Of a stretch of DNA of 64,000 nt, positions 16,214 through 27,357 are shown one piece after another (positions within the stretch are counted from its first letter, which is position 1; each line of letters begins with the position of its first letter). Below the pieces are notes generated by a model. That model saw only the letters and a program-made list of their open reading frames with translations. It searched no databases and was not told where the DNA came from. The DNA comes from Enterococcus wangshanyuanii (GTDB lineage: Bacteria; Bacillota; Bacilli; Lactobacillales; Enterococcaceae): the NCBI RefSeq assembly GCF_002197645.1, contig NZ_CP021874.1, forward strand, positions 186,001 through 250,000, given 5' to 3'. The position numbers and the translations under genes are program-made.

Positions 16214-17047
16214 ATGAAAAATAAAATTGCGTTATTGGCAGACATCCACGGAAACTTGACAGCTTTAGAATCAGTTTTGGAGGATTGCAAGCGTAAAGAA
16301 GTAGCTGACTATTGGATATTGGGGGATCTTTTTTTGCCAGGACCAGGCGGAATAGAGATTTTAAAGAAATTAAGAGAAGTTGCTCCAAGTGCTTGGATAA
16401 AGGGAAACTGGGATGATTGTTTTTTAGAGGTGATCGATAAAAAAATCGATCTTAAAGATTCCACTGATGTATATGTGGGAATGTTAGCTAGCAATATCTT
16501 TCCACAGCTCAATCAAGAAGATATTGATTTCCTTAGGAACATGCCGATGCAGCAAATAAAGAAAATAGCTGGTTTAACCGTTAGTTTAACGCATAATCTG
16601 CCGGAGGTAAATTATGGCGGTCAATTACACGCCAGTTCTAAACAATCTGAATTTGATAAATTATTTTCTACTGAAAGTGATATTGCAGTCTATGCTCATA
16701 TACATCATCAAACGTTACGATATAGTTCCGAAGACCAAATTATCATAAATCCAGGATCGATCGGACAACCTTTTAATAGCTGGAAAAATTTTAAATATGA
16801 TAGAAGAGCGCACTATGCACTTTTAGAGTTAGAAGATGGCTGTCTTGTGAATGTGGATTTTAGAAGAGTAACTTATGATACAGAGACGGAGATCAAACGA
16901 TCACAAGAGGTGAATCTACCGTTTTATTCATTATATGAAGAGATGATCTATTCTGGCAAAACATATACCCATGATCAGGTTGTATTAGAAGAATTGATTC
17001 AAAAAAATAATTATAGAGAAAAGTTAAAAAATTTTTTAACATGCTGA
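16214..17047 (+). CDS. Calcineurin-like metallophosphoesterase
   Basis: About 277 aa. The metallophosphoesterase motifs appear in order: LLADIHGN (Asp, His), WILGDLFLPGPG (GD), IKGNWDD (GNxD/H), SLTHNLPE and YAHIHHQ, ending in INPGSIGQPFN. These ligate two metal ions in the YfcE/DUF2436-like bacterial enzymes. The substrate is unknown. I choose the ATG at 16214, with AAGGAG 7 bases upstream, over in-frame GTG (16211) and TTG (16208). It forms a single-gene unit between the candidate small RNA and the convergent opuA operon. Confidence 0.82.
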   Translation: MKNKIALLADIHGNLTALESVLEDCKRKEVADYWILGDLFLPGPGGIEILKKLREVAPSAWIKGNWDDCFLEVIDKKIDLKDSTDVYVGMLASNIFPQLNQEDIDFLRNMPMQQIKKIAGLTVSLTHNLPEVNYGGQLHASSKQSEFDKLFSTESDIAVYAHIHHQTLRYSSEDQIIINPGSIGQPFNSWKNFKYDRRAHYALLELEDGCLVNVDFRRVTYDTETEIKRSQEVNLPFYSLYEEMIYSGKTYTHDQVVLEELIQKNNYREKLKNFLTC

Positions 17048-17139
17048 TTTGAACGCAAAAATTCAGAGTGGTTAAGATGATAGATAAGCGAGAGCTATTG
17101 GAAATTTAGGATTTCTGAATAGATTATGTTAAAGAACAC

Positions 17140-17170
17140 AAAAAAAGCAGCTCATCGAGCTGCTTTTTTT
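17140..17170. terminator. Bidirectional terminator between phosphoesterase and opuA operon
   Basis: AAAAAAAGCAGCT and AGCTGCTTTTTTT form a stem with A and T runs on either side, so it can stop transcription from both strands between the two convergent units. Confidence 0.85.
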
Positions 17171-17177
17171 GTTGTCC

Positions 17178-18893
17178 TTATTTCATCCAATTAGCTACTT
17201 CATCTGAATGGGTATCAACCCACTCGCGAGCAGCTTGCTCTGGATCAGTTCCATTGTTGATCGCCAACATGACAGATTCCATATCTTCTTTGGTCCAATG
17301 GAAGTTTTTCAAAATATTGTAGGCTTCAGGGTTTTCTTTTTCTAAGCCTTTTCTAGCCATTGTATGAATGGTTTCTTCGGTTCCCATCGTTCCTTTAGGA
17401 TCTTCTAAATATTTCAAATCATATTTAGCAAACATCCAATGAGGGGACCAGCCAGTAATAACAATTTCTTCTTTGTTTTTGATTGCTTGACCTAAGGCAA
17501 CAGTCATGGCACCAGATGAAGAGGTTTCGACAGTCCAGTCAGCTAAATTACTGTAAGCTTTCTGAGTTTTTTCAGCTGCAGAAACAACTCCTGCTCCAGG
17601 TTCGATCCCTGTGATTTTTTTGCCAGCTTGATCTGTTAAATCTTCAATCGAATCAACATCCATATAGGCTGGAACAACGATCCCCAGCTGGGCGCCTTTT
17701 AAGTTTTCACCTAAATCATCGACTTTAGATTTATATTGTTTATATTGTTCACCGTGAGTACCGGGCAGCCAAGCGGCAACCATAGCATCCGTTTCACCTT
17801 TTGAAACGGATTCCCACATGATCGCATTATCTAAAGGTGTCAATGAAACGTTGTAGCCAGCATCTTTTAATACTTCGCCAATGACATGAGTGGAAGCAAC
17901 TTCTGTATCCCATTCAACATAAGACAATGCAATTTTTTTATCTTCATTCTTCGCTGAGGTAAACAGGGAAGGGACAGCGACTGCTCCGATAAGTAAAACA
18001 ACAATAGCGACGATACCGCCAATTTTTTGTTTTTTGGTAACCGTTGATTTAGTAGGTGCTGTTTTTTTCTTGTTCAAATTTTGAGTAAAACGATCGATGA
18101 TGATCGCTAAAATAACTAATGCAACACCATTAACAAAGCCATTTCCGACTTGCGCTCTTTGCAGTGCAGATAAAACTCCACGACCTAAACCAGGCGCTCC
18201 GATCATTGAAGCAATCACGACCATTGATAATGCTAGCATCGTTGTTTGGTTGACACCAGCCATAATGGTACTTTTAGCTAATGGTAATTCTAATTTGAAT
18301 AGTTTTTGCCAGCCTGTACTACCAAATGAATCAGAAGCTTCAACTAATTCTTTCGGTACTTGGCGAATACCAAGGTTCGTAAAACGAACAGTTGGCGGCA
18401 AAGCAAAAATGACAGAAGCAAATACTCCGGGCACCATTCCGATTCCAAAGAAAGCAACAGCTGGAATCAAATAGACGAATCCAGGCATTGTTTGCATGAA
18501 ATCCAAAATAGGTGTAATCACGCTTTGCGCTTTATTACTTTTGGCCATTAAGATCCCCAGAGGTACACCAATGATGATCGAAACAATACTAGAAAGTAAT
18601 ACTAATGTCAACGTGCTCATAAGATCATTCCACAAATTTTGATTATAAATGAATAGTAGACCGATCAGCGTAAAAAGACTTAATCCAATTTTTTTATTAG
18701 AAATAAGAAAGGCTATAATCGTTAGGACTGCAATAAAAAGTAGCGGTGGTATTGCTACAAGAAGGGATGTGACAGCATCCATCAAACTTTGTCCTGTGGA
18801 TTGGAAAAAGCTAAATAATCCAGAAAAGGTATTTGTCATCCATTCAGTGATCGTTTCGACCCAGTCAGCTACGGGTAATTGATAATTACTCAT
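17178..18893 (-). CDS. opuAB: Glycine betaine/carnitine ABC transporter permease fused to substrate-binding domain (OpuABC/BusB type)
   Basis: 571 aa, a fusion typical of lactic acid bacteria. Residues 1 to about 285 form the permease, with several transmembrane segments and the ATPase-contact loop around [21 protein letters not shown]. After another membrane segment (about 292-312) the C-terminal half is an extracytoplasmic OpuAC-like betaine-binding domain ([53 protein letters not shown]). The conserved tryptophans that cage quaternary amines are present. It overlaps the ATPase gene by 8 bases and forms the OpuA/BusAB osmoprotectant importer with it. Confidence 0.93.
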   Translation of the reverse strand: MSNYQLPVADWVETITEWMTNTFSGLFSFFQSTGQSLMDAVTSLLVAIPPLLFIAVLTIIAFLISNKKIGLSLFTLIGLLFIYNQNLWNDLMSTLTLVLLSSIVSIIIGVPLGILMAKSNKAQSVITPILDFMQTMPGFVYLIPAVAFFGIGMVPGVFASVIFALPPTVRFTNLGIRQVPKELVEASDSFGSTGWQKLFKLELPLAKSTIMAGVNQTTMLALSMVVIASMIGAPGLGRGVLSALQRAQVGNGFVNGVALVILAIIIDRFTQNLNKKKTAPTKSTVTKKQKIGGIVAIVVLLIGAVAVPSLFTSAKNEDKKIALSYVEWDTEVASTHVIGEVLKDAGYNVSLTPLDNAIMWESVSKGETDAMVAAWLPGTHGEQYKQYKSKVDDLGENLKGAQLGIVVPAYMDVDSIEDLTDQAGKKITGIEPGAGVVSAAEKTQKAYSNLADWTVETSSSGAMTVALGQAIKNKEEIVITGWSPHWMFAKYDLKYLEDPKGTMGTEETIHTMARKGLEKENPEAYNILKNFHWTKEDMESVMLAINNGTDPEQAAREWVDTHSDEVANWMK

Positions 18894-20076
18894 TGATGGT
18901 CACCTCAGTTTCTGCCAGTGCTTCAAGAACGCTGCCTCGAATAACAACACCTAGCAATTTATTATTATCAGTTACTGCAACTGGAGTAGGGGAGTCATAG
19001 ATGATCGGTAAGATATCATTGACTAACATATCTTTATCGATGGTTGTGATATCCGTATCAACGAAATCAGTCAATGGAAGCCCAGCTTTTCTTGCTTCTA
19101 AGGCACGCTCTGCACGAACGACGCCTTTTAATTGACGTTTTTTATCTACGGCCATCAGCATACTGACTTCCTCTTGACGCATCCGAGTCAAAGCCACTGT
19201 TGGTCCATCGATTGCGATATTTGTTGTAAGAGCTGGTACCATGATATTTTGTGCGGTCAAAACTTTTGAACGATCGACATCTTCAACAAATGTACGAACG
19301 TAATCATTGGCTGGATTGGTTAAAATTTCCTCTCCAGTACCAATTTGCATGATTTGTCCATCTTTCATCAAAGCAATTCGGTCACCAATACGTAAAGCCT
19401 CATTTAAATCATGAGTAATGAAAATAATCGTTTTCTTCACATTTTCTTGTAGATCAACTAGCTCATCTTGCATTTCACGACGGATCAATGGATCGAGAGC
19501 TGAAAATGCTTCATCCATCAATAGGATTTCTGGATCATTGGCTAAGGCTCTAGCTAAACCGACCCGCTGCTGCATCCCGCCAGATAATTGGTTAGGGTAT
19601 TGATCTTTAAAGGCTAACAAACTAGAATTTTCCAACGCTTTTTCAGCTTTGGCTGTGCGTTCTTCTTTAGGAACACCACGAACTTCTAGACCATATTCTG
19701 TGTTTTCTAGAATCGTGCGGTGAGGGAAGAGACCAAAGTTTTGAAAGACCATGCTCATTTTATTTCGACGAACTTCTCTTAAATCTTCTTTGTCTAATTT
19801 CGCGATATCTTGATCATCGATAAAGATATTACCAGAAGTTGGCTCGATCAAACGATTCAATAATCGAATCAACGTAGATTTTCCACTGCCGGAAAGTCCC
19901 ATGATCACAAAAATTTCTCCTTCTTCCACTTCAAAATTGACATCGTACACCCCAACGGTCGCACCTGTCTTTTTCAAAATTTCTGTTTTTGACTTATTCT
20001 CCTTGATCATATCCAATGCTTGCTTGGACTTTTTACCAAATATTTTTGTTAAATGTGACACTTTTACCTTGGGCAA
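18886..20076 (-). CDS. opuAA: Glycine betaine ABC transporter ATP-binding protein (OpuAA/BusA type)
   Basis: About 397 aa. It has Walker [10 protein letters not shown], signature [15 protein letters not shown], Walker [14 protein letters not shown] and the His switch FITHD, followed by two C-terminal CBS domains (about 270-397) that in OpuA sense ionic strength and, in lactic acid bacteria, c-di-AMP. The start is the TTG at 20076 (protein beginning [14 protein letters not shown]), preceded by AAGGAGGA at good spacing. The 23 extra codons upstream run into the structured leader and have no ribosome binding site. First gene of opuA, expressed from a BusR-controlled promoter about 350 bases upstream. 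Confidence 0.92.
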   Translation of the reverse strand: MPKVKVSHLTKIFGKKSKQALDMIKENKSKTEILKKTGATVGVYDVNFEVEEGEIFVIMGLSGSGKSTLIRLLNRLIEPTSGNIFIDDQDIAKLDKEDLREVRRNKMSMVFQNFGLFPHRTILENTEYGLEVRGVPKEERTAKAEKALENSSLLAFKDQYPNQLSGGMQQRVGLARALANDPEILLMDEAFSALDPLIRREMQDELVDLQENVKKTIIFITHDLNEALRIGDRIALMKDGQIMQIGTGEEILTNPANDYVRTFVEDVDRSKVLTAQNIMVPALTTNIAIDGPTVALTRMRQEEVSMLMAVDKKRQLKGVVRAERALEARKAGLPLTDFVDTDITTIDKDMLVNDILPIIYDSPTPVAVTDNNKLLGVVIRGSVLEALAETEVTINE

Positions 20077-20106
20077 AACAAAATTCCTCCTTAAATTAAA
20101 AGCGGA

Positions 20107-20220
20107 ATGAGCCCGTCTAGTCTCGACTAGAAAATAGGAAAACATGACTGAGGCGCTCTTTGCCTCATTCAGGTTTTATCTTTTTCTCGAGAGACTGGCT
20201 CATACAGCTGGATAACAATA
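20107..20220 (-). promoter_or_regulatory. Structured RNA domain A of a tandem pair in the opuA leader
   Basis: On either strand the segment folds into one long hairpin. The outer stem is ATGAGCC (20107-20113) with GGCTCAT (20197-20203). After a 5-base one-sided bulge, AGTCTC (20119-20124) pairs with GAGACT (20191-20196). The apical stem TGAGGC/GCCTCA (20149-20154, 20162-20167) has a 7-base loop. Unpaired GAAAATAGGAAA and TTTATCTTTTT and the flank CAGCTGGATAACAAT are shared with domain B. It ends about 10 bases upstream of the opuAA ribosome binding site. Confidence 0.6.
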
Positions 20221-20229
20221 GATGCAGAA

Positions 20230-20340
20230 CAAATCGCTTAATCCTGTAGAAAATTAGGAAATTAGCTATGAGGTGCTTTCTACCTCATAGACAATTTATC
20301 TATTTTCCTAAGGATTGATTTGTGCAGCTAGATAATAATT
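20230..20340 (-). promoter_or_regulatory. Structured RNA domain B of a tandem pair in the opuA leader
   Basis: Same architecture as domain A with different stem bases: outer CAAATC/GATTTG (20230-20235, 20317-20322), a 4-base bulge, AATCCT/AGGATT (20240-20245, 20311-20316), and the apical stem TATGAGGT/ACCTCATA (20267-20274, 20282-20289). Stem sequences differ but pairing is kept, while the unpaired segments and the flank CAGCTAGATAATAAT are conserved. This is the pattern expected of functional RNA. It lies 5' of domain A in the transcript. Confidence 0.6.
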
Positions 20341-20422
20341 AGGATATACATAGATGGTTATCCATCATTTATCTTCTATTTTTTATTCATTCATGAAAAG
20401 AAAAGCATTTCTTTTCTGAAAA

Positions 20423-20465
20423 AAAGTGACCATTTTAGGTTAACATCGTGTAGTCACTTTGTCAA
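20423..20465 (-). promoter_or_regulatory. BusR operator overlapping the opuA promoter
   Basis: AAAGTGAC (20423-20430) and GTCACTTT (20453-20460) form a perfect inverted repeat with a 22-base spacer, which to my memory resembles the widely spaced half-sites of BusR in Lactococcus and Streptococcus. On the minus strand the -35 TTGACA (20465-20460) overlaps one half-site, and a weak -10 (TAACCT, 20442-20437) lies between the halves, so bound BusR would block RNA polymerase. Confidence 0.7.
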
Positions 20466-20497
20466 ATCGCTGATAATTCTAATGAGAAAACAGAAAG

Positions 20498-20535
20498 AGA
20501 CCATGTACTAAACCAGAAAAGGTCGTACATGGTCT
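20498..20535 (-). terminator. Terminator after busR
   Basis: AGACCATGTAC (20498-20508) and GTACATGGTCT (20525-20535) form a perfect 11-bp stem; on the minus strand it is followed by CTTTCTGTTTT. It separates the ABC-F/busR unit from the opuA promoter. Confidence 0.75.
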
Positions 20536-20562
20536 TTTAAAATTTGATGAAAACTCTAGAAG

Positions 20563-21204
20563 TCATAAATTCGGATAAAAGAAATTTTGGACACGCTGCA
20601 ATGTGGACTCATGTCCGACAAAGTAAATCGTGTCTCCTGCTTCTAATTTCGCATAGGGGCCAGGGGAGACAAGTAGCTCTTCGCCGTGTTTGATGGCAAT
20701 AACCGTAGCCGAAGTACTTTGCCATAAATTTAATTCACTGATGGTCATATCAAGATGCATTGCTTCTTCTGTTAATGTAAAGGTAACAGGGTTTAAAGGA
20801 TTGAAGGAGTCAAAACGTTTAGTTTGATCAACTAGTTTATCCAAAATTTCAGAAAAATAGCTCAGTTCTTCTTTTTGTTTTTGTACACTATTTATCAAAT
20901 CTTCTTTCAGATTGTGGATCGATTGAACATCTTGATACTGTTCAACGAAGACTTTGGCTTTTTCTATTGAATGAACATAAAAACCACTGCCATGTTTTGC
21001 TTTGACGATTTCTAAATCAACTAAAACACTGATCGCTTTTCGAGCAGTTTCAGGAGACACGCTATATTTGTTTGCAAGGGTAGAACGAGCGTGAAGTTTA
21101 TCGCCAACTGACAGCCTTTGTTCAGCAATTTGTGCGGCTACATCAACAGCGATCTGCTGGTATTTAGGTTTTGTGACATTCATACGTTTGGAAACCATAC
21201 TCAT
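20563..21204 (-). CDS. busR: c-di-AMP-responsive GntR-type repressor BusR
   Basis: 213 aa. It has an N-terminal GntR winged helix (YQQIAVDVAAQIAEQRLSVGDKLHARSTLANKYSVSPETARKAISVL..KHGSGFYV), a central coiled-coil region (about 95-135) and a C-terminal RCK_C (TrkA-C) domain (FTLTEEAMHLDMTISELNLW through GDTIYFVGHESTLQRV). This architecture is that of BusR, which binds c-di-AMP through RCK_C and represses the betaine transporter, tying turgor to second-messenger level. It lies just upstream of opuA, whose promoter carries a BusR-like site. It starts 7 bases after the ABC-F gene ends, so the two are probably co-transcribed. Confidence 0.92.
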   Translation of the reverse strand: MSMVSKRMNVTKPKYQQIAVDVAAQIAEQRLSVGDKLHARSTLANKYSVSPETARKAISVLVDLEIVKAKHGSGFYVHSIEKAKVFVEQYQDVQSIHNLKEDLINSVQKQKEELSYFSEILDKLVDQTKRFDSFNPLNPVTFTLTEEAMHLDMTISELNLWQSTSATVIAIKHGEELLVSPGPYAKLEAGDTIYFVGHESTLQRVQNFFYPNL

Positions 21205-21211
21205 CTACCTT

Positions 21212-23155
21212 TCATTCGTTCATTTCTTCGAATTCTTCTAGCTCTAAACTGAGGTTTTCCCAGTCATTCAGTAATGTTTCTTGCTGTGTACGCTGAGTTT
21301 CCAACTCGTCATTTAGTGCCATCAGTTTTACATGGTCATCAACAAGAGCTGGATCGTTCATTGATTGCTCCAGTTCGTTGATAGATGTTTCTAATGAGGT
21401 GAGTGTTTCCTCGATTTGAGTGATTTTTCGTTTTAAGTTGCGCAGAAGTTTTTGCTGTTCTTTATTTTGATAAAAATCATTTTTAGGTTTGACTGTTTCG
21501 ATCGGTTTAGTTGCTTGTTCACCTAATAGTTCGGCTAATTCTTCTTCTTCTTTTTTCTTTTCTACGTAGTAATCATAATCGCCCAAGTAAAGCTTACTGC
21601 CGTTTTCAGAAAGTTCGATGACTTTTGTAGCAATTCGATTGATGAAATAACGGTCATGGGAAACGAATAAAAGCGTTCCTTCATAATCAATCAAAGCATT
21701 TTCAAGAACTTCTTTATTATCAATATCTAAATGGTTGGTCGGTTCATCGAGAATCAAAAAGTTTTCTTTGTTCATCGATAATTTAGCTAAAGCAACGCGA
21801 GCTTTTTCACCACCGCTTAATAGCGGGATCGTTTTTTCAACGTCGTTGCCACTGAACAAGAAGCTGCCTAAAACACTTCTGATTTCTTTTTCTGGAGTGG
21901 TAGGATGTTCGTCCCAAAGTTCTGCCAAAACCGTTTTTGTTCCATGCAGTTCAGCTTGTTCTTGATCATAATAGCCGATTTGTACATTGGTTCCCAGTGT
22001 TGCTTCGCCTTTAATGAATGGGATATGACCGATGATCGATTTTAGTAACGTTGATTTTCCAATACCATTTGGTCCGACTAAAGCAATGGCTTCTTGGCGG
22101 CGGACATCCAGCGAAACTGGTTCAGATAAAATTCGTGAGTCATAACCGATTGCTGCTTCTTCAACCTGAAGCACGACATTTCCTGATACTTTTTCTATAT
22201 CAAAAAGAAAATTAGCTGATTTTTCATCGCCTTGAGGTCGATCTAACCGTTCCATTTTTTCTAAGGTTTTTCGACGGCTTTGTGCCCGTTTCGTTGTAGA
22301 GGCTCTGACCAAGTTGCGTGCGACAAAATCTTCCAGTTTGTTTATTTCAGCTTGTTGCTTCTCGTAGGCTTTCCATTCACTTGTTAGTTGTTCGGCTTTT
22401 AAATCTAAATACTTGGAATAGTTACCTTTATAATAGCGCATTTTATGACGGCTGATTTCATAGACTTCGTTGACGACTTTATCAAGAAAATAACGGTCAT
22501 GAGAAACGATCAAAAGAGCGCCTGAATAGCTTGGCAGATAATTTTCCAGCCAAGAGAGAGTATCGATATCTAAATGGTTCGTTGGTTCATCCAAAATTAA
22601 AATATCTGGTTTTTGTAGTAACATTCGGGCTAAAGCTAAACGTGTTTTTTGTCCTCCAGATAAAGTGCTGATGGGTTTTTCATAGAAATCCTCCTGAAAG
22701 CCGAATCCATGCAAAACAGAGCGGATTTCATTCTCGTAGCCATATCCATTTTGTTCAGCAAAGTCGTGTTGTAGGCGATCATATTCTTTCATTACAGATT
22801 CATAATTGACAGCATCCGGTAAAAGTTCACTGATGATCAGCTCCAATTCCCGCATACGTTTTTCCATTGTGATAACAGCAGAAAATGCTTCTAGCATTTC
22901 AGCCCAAACTGTTTTATCAGAGGTTAAACCAGTGTCTTGAGCAAGGTAGCCAAGACTGGCCGTTTTATTTTTAGCGATCGTCCCTGCATCAGGAGCGTCG
23001 ATTCCAGCGATTATTTTTAATAATGTTGATTTTCCAGCACCATTGCGGCCGACTAATGCGATTCGGCTATTCGTGCTGATTTCCATTTGTATATTTTCAA
23101 ACAAAGTTTCCGCGCCAAAATAACGGGCGATTTGATTTGCTTGGAGTAAAATCAT
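21212..23155 (-). CDS. ABC-F family ATPase (YdiF/Uup-like ribosome-associated protein)
   Basis: 647 aa with two ATPase modules and no membrane segments. Walker A GRNGAGKST and GPNGIGKST, signatures LSGGQKTRLALARML and LSGGEKARVALAKLS, and ILDEPTNHLDID twice are all seen. The linker (about 240-300) is long and charged, and a C-terminal coiled coil (about 560-647, EQQKLLRNLKRKITQIEETL) is present as in YdiF/Uup. ABC-F proteins bind the ribosomal E site; this one is probably a housekeeping member, not a resistance determinant, though that cannot be told from sequence alone. It heads the unit that includes busR. Confidence 0.88.
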   Translation of the reverse strand: MILLQANQIARYFGAETLFENIQMEISTNSRIALVGRNGAGKSTLLKIIAGIDAPDAGTIAKNKTASLGYLAQDTGLTSDKTVWAEMLEAFSAVITMEKRMRELELIISELLPDAVNYESVMKEYDRLQHDFAEQNGYGYENEIRSVLHGFGFQEDFYEKPISTLSGGQKTRLALARMLLQKPDILILDEPTNHLDIDTLSWLENYLPSYSGALLIVSHDRYFLDKVVNEVYEISRHKMRYYKGNYSKYLDLKAEQLTSEWKAYEKQQAEINKLEDFVARNLVRASTTKRAQSRRKTLEKMERLDRPQGDEKSANFLFDIEKVSGNVVLQVEEAAIGYDSRILSEPVSLDVRRQEAIALVGPNGIGKSTLLKSIIGHIPFIKGEATLGTNVQIGYYDQEQAELHGTKTVLAELWDEHPTTPEKEIRSVLGSFLFSGNDVEKTIPLLSGGEKARVALAKLSMNKENFLILDEPTNHLDIDNKEVLENALIDYEGTLLFVSHDRYFINRIATKVIELSENGSKLYLGDYDYYVEKKKEEEELAELLGEQATKPIETVKPKNDFYQNKEQQKLLRNLKRKITQIEETLTSLETSINELEQSMNDPALVDDHVKLMALNDELETQRTQQETLLNDWENLSLELEEFEEMNE

Positions 23156-23372
23156 GGGGCATCCTCATTTCTATTTGAATGTCTTTAGTGTAGCATAGTT
23201 TAAGGTAAAATAGCACCTATACTGCCGACTGTTCAACAAAAGTCATCTTGGGAAATTAGAAAAGATTGAAGAAATTCTTTTTTCGTGAGCTGTAAGATTG
23301 CTTTTTGATGAGAATAACTGCTATTATGAGAGATGGATGTTTGTCTATATTTAGAATATTGGAGGTACAATT

Positions 23373-24029
23373 GTGAAAGACCAAATTATTCCAAAAGCAA
23401 CGGCACGACGCCTTCCCCTATATTATCGTTATTTGAGAATCCTGCATGATGCAGGCAAAAACAAAGTTTCTTCAACAGAATTGAGTGAAGCGGTTCAAGT
23501 AGATAGCGCAACGATTCGTCGCGATTTTTCTTATTTCGGTGAATTAGGCAAGCGTGGCTACGGGTATGATGTGGAGAATTTAATGAATTTCTTCGCTAAA
23601 ACATTGAATGATGATGAACTTACTAATGTCGCTTTGATCGGTGTTGGTAATTTAGGTAGTGCATTACTTAAGTATAAATTCCATCAAAGCAATAGTATTC
23701 GTGTAAGTTGCGCATTTGATGTTAATGAAAACATTGTTGGACGTATCGTTGACGGTATTCCTGTTTATCCGATGAGTGATATGATGGAGCAGATTCGTGT
23801 TCAACAAATCGAAGTCGCTATTTTGACTTTGCCTGCTCGAAAAGCGCAGGAAGTTGTTAACCAATTAGCAGATGCAGGAGTCAAAGGAATCCTGAACTTT
23901 ACTGCAGCTCGTTTAGTAGCACCATCTGATGTGTTGATTCAAAATGTTGATTTGACGAATGAACTACAAACGTTGATTTACTTCTTGCATCATGACAATG
24001 AATTGATCGATACAGAGATAGAAGAATAG
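23373..24029 (+). CDS. rex: Redox-sensing transcriptional repressor Rex
   Basis: 218 aa. The N-terminal winged helix ([59 protein letters not shown]) and the Rossmann fold with GVGNLGSAL are typical of Rex, which senses NADH/NAD+ and represses fermentation and respiration genes. The start is GTG with GGAGGT upstream. Single-gene unit with its own terminator. Confidence 0.96.
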   Translation: MKDQIIPKATARRLPLYYRYLRILHDAGKNKVSSTELSEAVQVDSATIRRDFSYFGELGKRGYGYDVENLMNFFAKTLNDDELTNVALIGVGNLGSALLKYKFHQSNSIRVSCAFDVNENIVGRIVDGIPVYPMSDMMEQIRVQQIEVAILTLPARKAQEVVNQLADAGVKGILNFTAARLVAPSDVLIQNVDLTNELQTLIYFLHHDNELIDTEIEE

Positions 24030-24035
24030 AAGAAT

Positions 24036-24087
24036 AAAATACCTAAGGCTGTATACACGATGTGATACGGAACCTTAGGTATTTTTT
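24036..24087. terminator. Terminator shared by rex and the convergent CPBP gene
   Basis: AAAATACCTAAGG and CCTTAGGTATTTTTT form a long stem with A and T tracts on the two sides. It overlaps the last codon of the CPBP gene. Confidence 0.85.
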
Positions 24088-24766
24088 ATTTAGGTAGTTC
24101 AATATTTGCATAATGTAGAATCAATTGAGCGACTACAACTAGTGTGTTCATTCCGCAATGGGCAAGGATCGATGTCCAAATCTTTCCAGTCATTTTATAT
24201 AAAATGGCAAAAAAGAATCCCATGAAAAAGTAAACAAAGAAATGACCATCTTGATGCACGATCGAGAACAATGCTGAACTGATCGCTGCAGCTATCCAAA
24301 AGCCTGTATAACTTTCTGCAAGACCGATCATAGAACGGCGGAAAACAAATTCTTCCATAATAGGACCGCCAATGGTCGTAGCTAATATAAATAGCGGGTT
24401 AGCCAAAATAATAGCAATGATATTTTGAGTATTTTGTGAGCTCGGTTGTTCACCTGTGATTGCTGTTTCAATGCTGAAAACAATCGCTTGAATGATCATC
24501 GCAAGAAAAATCCCGCTGATCCCTAAAAGCAAAGTGAACACAGGAGAGGTCAATTTTGCTTCGTTTTCAGTAATCGTAGCAGCTGTTTTTCGATTCTTGA
24601 AATACAACCAAATCATCACTACTGCGCCAAGAATATAAGTAACAGTTGTCCCGATGATCACTAGATCTGAAGAAAAGGGTGCAAAGACATAAGGTGAAAA
24701 AAAGACCAGTAAATAAAGTAAAATCGTAATGATACTTAATTTTTTGATCGATAAGTTTTTAAGCAT
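24086..24766 (-). CDS. CPBP family intramembrane glutamic endopeptidase (CAAX/Abi type)
   Basis: About 226 aa with seven or so hydrophobic segments. The family motifs are present: GGPIMEEFVFRRSM (EExxxR, motif 1), SALFSIVHQDG (motif 2 histidine) and FFMGFFFAILYKMTG followed by SILAHCGMNTLV (later histidine and asparagine). Bacterial members act in bacteriocin immunity, protein processing or signalling; the substrate is unknown. I use the ATG at 24766, as the TTG at 24778 directly abuts the GGAG. Confidence 0.85.
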   Translation of the reverse strand: MLKNLSIKKLSIITILLYLLVFFSPYVFAPFSSDLVIIGTTVTYILGAVVMIWLYFKNRKTAATITENEAKLTSPVFTLLLGISGIFLAMIIQAIVFSIETAITGEQPSSQNTQNIIAIILANPLFILATTIGGPIMEEFVFRRSMIGLAESYTGFWIAAAISSALFSIVHQDGHFFVYFFMGFFFAILYKMTGKIWTSILAHCGMNTLVVVAQLILHYANIELPK

Positions 24767-24855
24767 AAATAAATTCAACTCCTCTCAACTATAATAATGT
24801 AAAAAGTATATCATATCTTTTATATGAAGAAATGGATCAATTGAATGAAAGCAGA

Positions 24856-25035
24856 TCATTTACGATTATTGCGATAGCCTAATAAAAGAAAGATGAATAC
24901 AAAGAAAAAAGCTGCTTCCCATAACGTTGTTGTCCAATCAAAACGTCGACTAATCCCGAAAAAGAAATTTCCTACATTTGCAATGATCAAATAAAGCCCT
25001 GTCGCCAGCAGAGCGCCAATAATTCGTTGTTTCAT
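24856..25035 (-). CDS. Small membrane protein, 59 aa
   Basis: A short gene: ATG at 25035, stop TGA at 24858-24856. It starts MKQRIIGALLATGLYLIIAN and ends FLLLGYRNNRK. There are two hydrophobic segments (about residues 6-26 and 38-53) with a charged hairpin between them (GISRRFDW) and a basic tail, so both ends probably face the cytoplasm. GTGAGG precedes the ATG. It lies between the CPBP gene and groES and is divergent from groES. Function unknown. Confidence 0.6.
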   Translation of the reverse strand: MKQRIIGALLATGLYLIIANVGNFFFGISRRFDWTTTLWEAAFFFVFIFLLLGYRNNRK

Positions 25036-25172
25036 CTAAATCGCCTCACTTTCTTTTTTTTATTTTACCATGAAATCGTCTTAAACAAAAAATTGATTTA
25101 TCTGATTAGGAGGTCTTTTAAAAGAAGCCTAAAAAAGAGGGAAGAAATATTTTATAAAATTGACCAAAAGAC

Positions 25173-25240
25173 TTGCAAAGTAATAGCAAAATGAGTATTA
25201 TAAAAAGTGTAAGTTAGCACTCGACTTATAAGAGTGCTAA
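25173..25240 (+). promoter_or_regulatory. groESL promoter with CIRCE operator
   Basis: TTGCAA (25173-25178), 17 bases, TATTAT (25196-25201), followed by the CIRCE element TTAGCACTC-N9-GAGTGCTAA (25214-25240), a perfect match to the HrcA operator. Heat-shock control by HrcA is therefore expected. Confidence 0.95.
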
Positions 25241-25274
25241 AAAGATGATCAATTTTAGTATGGAGGGATTTATT

Positions 25275-25559
25275 GTGTTAAAACCATTAAGCGATCGCGT
25301 CATTATTGAAGTCGCGCAAGAAGAAGAAAAGACAGTAGGAGGCATTGTTTTAGCGTCTGCTGCTAAAGAAAAACCACAAACTGGAAAAGTCATCGCAGTA
25401 GGTGAAGGCCGTGTCTTAGATAACGGTACAAAAGTTCCTGCTGATGTTAAAGAAGGCGATGTAGTAATGTTTGAAAAATACGCCGGTACAGAAGTAAAAT
25501 ATGAAGGCAATGATTACCTGATCGTTTCTGGGAAAGATATTATTGCGATCGTTGAGTAA
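25275..25559 (+). CDS. groES: Co-chaperonin GroES
   Basis: 94 aa: [38 protein letters not shown] through a [19 protein letters not shown] ending. It caps the GroEL chamber as a heptamer. The start is the GTG at 25275 with GGAGGG 7 bases upstream; the ATG at 25245 would add a segment with no homology and lies close to the CIRCE element. Confidence 0.97.
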   Translation: MLKPLSDRVIIEVAQEEEKTVGGIVLASAAKEKPQTGKVIAVGEGRVLDNGTKVPADVKEGDVVMFEKYAGTEVKYEGNDYLIVSGKDIIAIVE

Positions 25560-25594
25560 TTATTACATTAGTAAATAGAAAAAAATAATTTTGA

Positions 25595-27235
<1,641 letters not shown>

Positions 27236-27253
27236 TAAAAATCAAAAAAAGAG

Positions 27254-27294
27254 TGCGTGTCAAAAGTGATTTTACTTTTGGCACGCATTTTAAA
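27254..27294 (+). terminator. Terminator after groEL
   Basis: TGCGTGTCAAAAGT and ACTTTTGGCACGCA form a long stem with one G-T pair, followed by TTTTAAATTT. Confidence 0.75.
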
Positions 27295-27357
27295 TTTATG
27301 TGAAAATAGTAGAAACAGGTAGCTTCTCTGAATTGAACTTCTGTGTTGACTATTTTT

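Noticed and set aside
20146..20400. opuA leader as a T-box or glycine riboswitch
   Set aside because: No T-box GGNACCGCG-like segment, and the conserved glycine-aptamer core is not seen, although the tandem arrangement is suggestive.
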